Positions 58,761 through 64,000 of a stretch of DNA of 64,000 nucleotides are shown piece by piece; the stretch's first letter is position 1; each line of letters starts with the position of its first letter. The notes under the pieces are model-generated. The model ran no database searches, was not told the DNA's origin, and saw only the letters and a program-made list of their open reading frames with translations. The position numbers and the translations under genes were made by a program. Where the stretch lies: contig JAQFVV010006238.1 in assembly GCA_028023455.1 (NCBI GenBank), positions 1,925,478 through 1,989,477 of the forward strand, written 5' to 3'. Origin of the DNA: Epiperipatus broadwayi (taxonomy: Eukaryota > Onychophora > Udeonychophora > Euonychophora > Peripatidae).

Positions 58761-59404
58761 ATTTTATACTTTGGTCAGTATTAAATCATCTTAAGTGTTA
58801 CCATGTAATGCAATCACTGTTGCATTTTATTACATATTCTTCATAATATAATATCTGGGTCTATATCTTAATTCAAAGCTTAAATTATTGTGGAAATGAT
58901 TGCAGATTCAAATCCCTTTTCATAATCTCCAAATTCAAAGCCTGATGACAATTGGTATTCATTTATACTTTCTATAATTTTTTTTAATGCTTGAATATGA
59001 TCAATTGTGCATCTATGTTAATCACAGTTAATTGTAGATGTGTTGTGATTTCCTTGGTAAATATTTTATATAGAATTAGTAGAAGATTGATTAGATATGT
59101 AATTTCTCATATATTTTTCATTACTTTTTTTAAATATCAGTATTATTAGCACAATCTTCCAATCATATAGTACATCTTTATCATTTAGGTATTTGTTACA
59201 TATTTTTTCCAACAATTTTTTTATTCTTAGTATCTTTTAATTAAGATACAAATAATAATTCCATCATTTCCTGAAGTTTTCCATTTCTTCATAGACTTTT
59301 GCATATTCCTCCTATTTATTTAAAATGCTTGACAATTCAAAAAGTATAGTAATTTGTAAGATATATTTTATATTTTTATTATTAGTTGTAGTATATAACT
59401 CTTT
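58761..59404. other. Anonymous AT-rich DNA
   Basis: May include unreadable upstream sequence of the RTE-like copy; nothing else. Confidence 0.4.
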
Positions 59405-59799
59405 AAAAACAGTAGAAAATCCTCCATACAGTTCTGCCACCCAGTGCAAGCCTTAATCATTAATGGTTGCAAAAAGATTTGTGAATAAAAACTTTCTAGT
59501 GCATGCTCTTTCAATGTCCCCAAGTTAGTTTCTAGTTTGTGACCTTCATCACTGCAGAGTTCTGGATCCTATAGCACTACCCTAGATTTTAGGATCTAAT
59601 GCAGCTCTCCAGCAGCCATCTTTTACCTATATAATTATGAGCTTATAATGAAAACAAGCTTGTTTTTTTTTTGTATAGACATGTAGAGCTGAACTTAGAT
59701 CAGTATTAATACATTTTGGTGTCTTTTTTATGGGCAGAATTGGTATGAAACCATTAAAGGATTACATGATCACTATTTCCTATGCTTACACAAGCTGCT
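59405..59799 (-). mobile_element. Family H unit 1 of a head-to-tail pair
   Basis: It starts AAAAACAGTAGAAAATCCTC and ends GAAACCATTAAAGGATTACA then ...AAGCTGCTAA, running straight into the next unit at 59800. Unit length is about 395 bp. The hammerhead segment (about 59511-59570, minus) is degenerate: the first core C is G and stem I is disrupted. The internal block ATACATTTTGGTGTC is shared with the 11.1- and 51.6-kb copies. Confidence 0.7.
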
Positions 59800-60170
59800 A
59801 AACAGTAGCAAACTCTCCACACAGTAATGCCAAGCAGTGCAAGCCTTAGTAATCAATGGATACAAAATGGTTTGTGCATAAATTTCCTATCTAGTGCCTA
59901 CTCATCATATATCCTCAGACTAGTTTCTATCTTATGGCTGCTGGAGGTTTGCGTTAGATTCTAAGATCTAAGTGCAGTGCTCTCAGATCCAAGGTTCTTC
60001 ATAGCTAAACATCACAAATCTGTGGATATTGGATGAGTAGACACTAAGTAGGAATTTTATGCACAAACATTCTTGCATCCATTGATAACTAAGCCTTGCA
60101 CTGGGTGGTACTGCTGTATGACAAATTTGCTATTGTTTTAATAGTTTGTGTGGAAATTCTGATCGTGTGA
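59800..60170. mobile_element. Family H unit 2, palindromic
   Basis: AAACAGTAGCAAACTCTCCA starts the left arm. The inverted right arm ends near 60135 (GACAAATTTGCTATTG), followed by CTGATCGTGTGAT. Hammerhead segments of both arms are reduced. It directly follows unit 1, giving a mixed head-to-tail plus inverted array. Confidence 0.7.
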
Positions 60171-61624
60171 TATATAATTATTTGTAAAACTCTTTCATCT
60201 ATTTCATGATGTGTAGAAAAATTCATGATGTATTGAAAGTTCCACATTGAATTGTATAGTAATGAAGAGCAAGAAAACAAAATAACCATACAATTATTAA
60301 ATCTGCTTGTGCATTCATATATGTTATCTAATGAACTTGCCAATAACTCTTAACAAGCTTTTCGGAATATCCCCAACTCCAGACTGGTTTGTTTTTCTGC
60401 TTTCCTCAGTGAGGTGTAGGATATTTAAGCATTAACTTTTAAAATACCAGGCCAAACCCAACACTTTATATAATGTTCAACTATTAAGTAGAAAATCTGA
60501 AATTTTCAGGCATCCATATATCTTCAAATCCAGCTATCTAACTTAAATAGCCGTATAGGTTTATCAAGATTGCATTTTATATGATTAACTCTGAGGAGAA
60601 ATTCTAGAAAGTGAAAACTTACTGTACTTAATAAAGCATTGTTCATTAAAGAAATAAAATTGATAATATTTTTTTAGTAGACATATCTTAGGGAGGAATA
60701 TTATTTTGAAGTAGATTATCCATTGTAGCTTTATCATAAAATTTTTTAAAAACTATCCTAATGATCATCTCCTTGTAAAGCAAATATAATGACATGAATT
60801 GTGTCTATTCAGAAAAAAAACGTCTGATATATAAAAAAAAAGACTTATTAAGTTTTTATATTTCAAAACTCTAAAGATTGTTATATATAATAGATAATGC
60901 TAATTTGCATAAGCAAATGCAATTATAGCAATGATTCATAGCTCTGTGATGAAATAATTGTTGGTTTCCAAATTTCATGTAGTAAGTCATTGCTATTAAC
61001 AATTGGTCAGTTAATGGGTATCTAGATATTTTAGCTTAAAAAAAATTATTAAGATGGTCTAGGTTAAGCACAGGAATTTATTATCCATCAAACAAAAGCA
61101 TGATTATAATATCATGTTCATTGTCATTATTGAGTAATGCATCTTACAGTTGTTTAAATAGAACCTATCTTTAATTACTTATATAATAATTCTTTTCTAC
61201 TGTGCCCAAAGTTATGTTGTTTCTAATTATAGGTATTTTGAGTGCTCATGTTTTCATGTGAGGAAGTTGGGCTATTTAAACATTTGCATTGCCCATATTC
61301 AAAGTGTGCATAGCTCTTTGATACACCTTCCAGCCACCAGCACTCTGACTTTAATGTTTATAAAATGGAAAATGATTTTTTTTTAAAAAAGTAAGTAGAT
61401 ATATTAATATTTATTTTAATAGCAGTAGCACAACTCATTAATTATCTCTTTATGCAAAGTATTTTTTTTTACATATCTGACCATAATCTCATTTGATTAT
61501 ATCTGTATAATACCAACATTTTCCAATAGTTAATCAGTAATAGGTGTAGTCAAATCATTGCAGCATTTAGTTTTTGGTTTTCGGTTAAACCTTTTTTATA
61601 ATTCATACTGCATGGTTTGATATA
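60171..61624. other. Anonymous AT-rich DNA
   Basis: Near 60365-60430 GGAATATCCCCAACTCCAGA and TTTCCTCAGTGAGG (minus strand: CTGAGGA) distantly recall family H. Nothing else supported. Confidence 0.4.
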
Positions 61625-61710
61625 GTGTTAGAGGCAGACTCTGAAATTCAAGATTCATGGATTATGGTCCTTCTTGGTGACTTCTGATGCCCAGAATTCT
61701 TACAAACTCT
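61625..61710 (+). repeat. SINE-like family E copy
   Basis: TTTGATATAGTGTTAGAGGC, then AGACTCTGAAATTCAAGATTC and ATGGATTATGG. It matches the 45431 unit and the minus-strand unit at 63120. Confidence 0.45.
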
Positions 61711-62850
61711 CTAACAATGCACTATTTGTTTTTTACTGTTAAGATTTTTTTTTTCCCATTTAGCCATTTCTCTAAAATTTCACATTTTATTATTTGAATT
61801 GCAACACTTTTACTCTCGAATCTTTTACTTTTACTGCACTTTTGGCTATATATCCATCAATATCATGTACATATCCAAATAGATTCAACTGGGATCATTT
61901 TTACATGTAGATTATATTATTTGTAAAACATAATATTTGCAAAGATTAACACAATAATGAGCTAAGGATTTCTGAATTAATTTCTCACTAAGAAAAATAT
62001 AAACTTATACTTTCTCAATAGAATAGTTCTGTCATGATTTGCTAAAAATAAAAAATGTAAATTTGGTAAACATGATCTTAAGATAAATAAAGTGAGCATC
62101 TAAAGTAACATTTTTTTTCTTCAATTCAACATAATTCCCCTCCATCAACTGTTTTTGATTATTTGGTCTTTATTTAAGGATGAGATGTAGTTGGTTTAAT
62201 TTATTGAGAGATATTCCTATAGTCATATCCAAAATATAGAATTTCTTGTTATTAACAAGCAAATGCTTTTTGATTTAATTGTTAGCTGAGGAAACCATGC
62301 TTTGGATATTTGTTGAGGAATTTAAATATTGTGACAGAGAGCTACACCATCAGTAAATTGATAATTCCAAATTGTTTAAATTCATTAAATTTACCTACCA
62401 AAAAAAAAAAAAATCATAAAAATGAACGAAGTCTGTTGATGGCATTGATGAAAACTATGTGCTAATGTCCAGTGCATTTTACTTTAGTGGTCAAGTGAAA
62501 AACTTAAGAGCTAAAACTTCCAAGATCAAATCTCAAAGGTGCCACTTCATGTGTTAAATTTTATGTGACTTGTCAAGTAATCATTCAATTACTAATGCCA
62601 TAATAATCTAAGGAACAACACACAATGATTTTAATGATCTGTCTTCTATATTCATGCATGTTTATTAGGAATACTTTTTATAGATGAATATAAATGGTCA
62701 GATGTGTTAAATTATTTCTGCCAAACTATACTGTTAATAAAAATAATTTTGTCAGCTTATTTTTTACCATCTTTTTGTCACTAACTATAAGCTTTAATGA
62801 ATAAAAATAGATGTTATATGATAGTGCGTAACAAATCTCTGTCTGCTTTA
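61711..62850. other. Anonymous AT-rich DNA with a weak SINE-like segment
   Basis: At 62460-62600, TTAGTGGTCAAGTG and AGATCAAATCTCAAAGG are spaced like A and B boxes, but no other copy was seen. The remainder is featureless. Confidence 0.35.
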
Positions 62851-63010
62851 ACCAATATGTCCAGACTCTTTCAAGTTTATGTCTTTCATCAGTGAGGAGC
62901 TTTCTGTGTTAGGACAATGCACTAGAACCTTTAGAATCTAATGCATCTTTTTTCCACCTGCTGTCATTTACCTCTTTTATACTATCATGCTGTCAGTGCA
63001 AACTGAAAAG
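62851..63010 (-). repeat. Decayed family H fragment
   Basis: Minus-strand CTCCTCACTGATGA, then AAGACATAAACTT-GAAA-GAGTC-TGG keeps the hammerhead order. The segment between CTGATGA and GAAA can pair AAG/CTT as stem II. Stem I is mostly lost. Flanking text (TCTAATGCAT, CTTGTTACT) matches the family loosely. Confidence 0.45.
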
Positions 63011-63119
63011 CATGTACATGTTTTCAGTCTAAGCCATTTGGCTTGTTACTTAATAAACAAATAAAAATAATCAAATGGTTTATTACTTTAGAGTTTATAA
63101 GCAGTTTGATGATCAGAAG

Positions 63120-63200
63120 GAACAGAGCTGGGCCATGATTCACAGAACTTGAATTCTAAAGTCTGCCATTTTGCTTCTGCACCCATCTATTCAATATTTT
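63120..63200 (-). repeat. SINE-like family E copy
   Basis: On the minus strand, GGCAGACTTTAGAATTCAAG then TTCTGTGAATCATGGCCC, matching the 61625 unit. Confidence 0.45.
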
Positions 63201-63836
63201 AAATTAATGCTTCAAAGTATTTAAAATCTTTTTTGTCCCCAGGTCATTCCTTTTACTAATAATGTGCACCCAGCAAGTTATGTATATATATTTTTTCTAG
63301 ATAACAAAAATTTATTTCTTTTTTGTACTAATAAAAAAAAGAAGAAAAAATAAGACAATCGATAAAATAATATTACTTTCTGTTTTTTTTTTCATACTTT
63401 GATAAACAAGATGTAAGATCAAATGATCTTCACACTTGATCTCTCCTGAGATACTCTTCACGTCACTTTTGTTGAAATTTTTATATAAAACTTGGCTTTG
63501 GAATTAAAAAAGTTTGAAAGTGTGATATCATATTACCTTAGATTATCTATCCTTTTCATGATTTTTTTTTCTCTGTTTTGTATATAAGTCAGGACATGTG
63601 AAAACTGCTCTATTCCATAATTTGTGATATTAATATTCACAGTTATATGATATTCATTTATATTATTATATTTACTTACTTGAAGGTTTTAAAGCATCGA
63701 TTTAAATGTTGTGCAAGAATACATATGTGTGTATACATCGGTTGATCTTTTTTTCATATATGTGGACATAATTAATAATCCTGCTGCAGAAAGGAATTTG
63801 CTATTAACTGAAAGAATACCCTTTGATTTCTCTTAG
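63201..63836. other. Anonymous AT-rich DNA
   Basis: Ends in CTTTGATTTCTCTTAG, a plausible splice acceptor for the candidate exon that follows. No coding seen before it. Confidence 0.4.
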
Positions 63837-63978
63837 AGCCCTTGGAGAAGCCGAGCAGGGAAAATTTACTAATGTCCACTGCATACGTTTTTGTGGTTGC
63901 AGCTGTTATTACTATGTGATTATTCATAGAGTATACGAACATAGACGGGCTGCTCACCAACACGCATTAGTCAGCGTG
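63837..63978 (+). CDS. Candidate internal exon of an unknown gene
   Basis: A 142-bp GC-richer stretch lies between TTTGATTTCTCTTAG (acceptor) and GTGAGT (donor at 63979). One plus-strand frame is open throughout (ALGEAEQGKFTNVHC... to HALVSV). Another reads LEKPSRENLLMSTAYVFVV then AAVITM and stops at 63919, which would suit the hydrophobic C-terminus of a membrane protein in a last exon. A minus-strand frame (63772-63963) is also open. I recognise none of them, so the reading frame and strand are uncertain. Confidence 0.25.
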
Positions 63979-64000
63979 GTGAGTTTATTGGCTTTTTACC

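Overview
The window looks like intergenic or intronic DNA from an AT-rich invertebrate animal genome (about 70% A+T by eye, not counted). There are no operon-like gene runs and no long intact ORF. What is recognisable is decayed transposable elements: several non-LTR retrotransposons (RTE-like with (ATC)n 3' tails, CR1-like, an L1/Tx1-like copy of about 7 kb, and an unassigned zinc-knuckle LINE called LINE A here), a piggyBac-type TTAA insertion, tRNA-derived SINE-like units, foldback elements and AT microsatellites. Species and phylum cannot be fixed from the sequence.

Layout. 0-5 kb: anonymous AT-rich DNA with small repeats. 5.1-8.2 kb: two long foldback structures, the first holding a nested TIR element that contains a tRNA-like unit. 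8.7-10.4 kb: a short palindromic repeat (family H) abutting a LINE A fragment. 11-24 kb: family H copies, RTE and other LINE fragments, foldbacks and SINE-like units. 24-34 kb: mostly anonymous, with dispersed repeats B and C. 34.2-45.3 kb: the densest block. A minus-strand LINE A copy adjoins a near-perfect hairpin and a possible GIY-YIG remnant. It is followed by the Tx1-like LINE (ORF1 with zinc knuckle, ORF2 with endonuclease, RT and Cys/His tail), split by a TTAA-flanked insertion. A sequence shared in inverted orientation lies on both sides. 47-49.5 kb: two CR1-like copies in opposite orientation. 51.6-60.2 kb: more family H copies, a less AT-rich block with repeated small hairpins, the second copy of repeat B and an RTE fragment. 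60-64 kb: mostly anonymous, SINE-like units, and one weak candidate host exon at the right end.

Main observation. Family H (8.66, 11.1, 18.8, 21.2, 22.7, 51.6, 59.4 and 59.8 kb) carries a segment that folds as a type I hammerhead ribozyme: CTGATGA, GAAA, a two-pair stem III and GTC, inside a two-part 12-bp stem I. The best copy is 51683-51741 on the minus strand. Copies occur singly, head to tail, and as inverted palindromes. Penelope-like elements and retrozymes are the known mobile elements carrying such ribozymes, so family H is probably a short non-autonomous relative. Stem II is weak in every copy (A.A at its base), so activity is uncertain.

No host protein gene could be identified with confidence. 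Almost all small ORFs here are chance frames or parts of broken retrotransposons.
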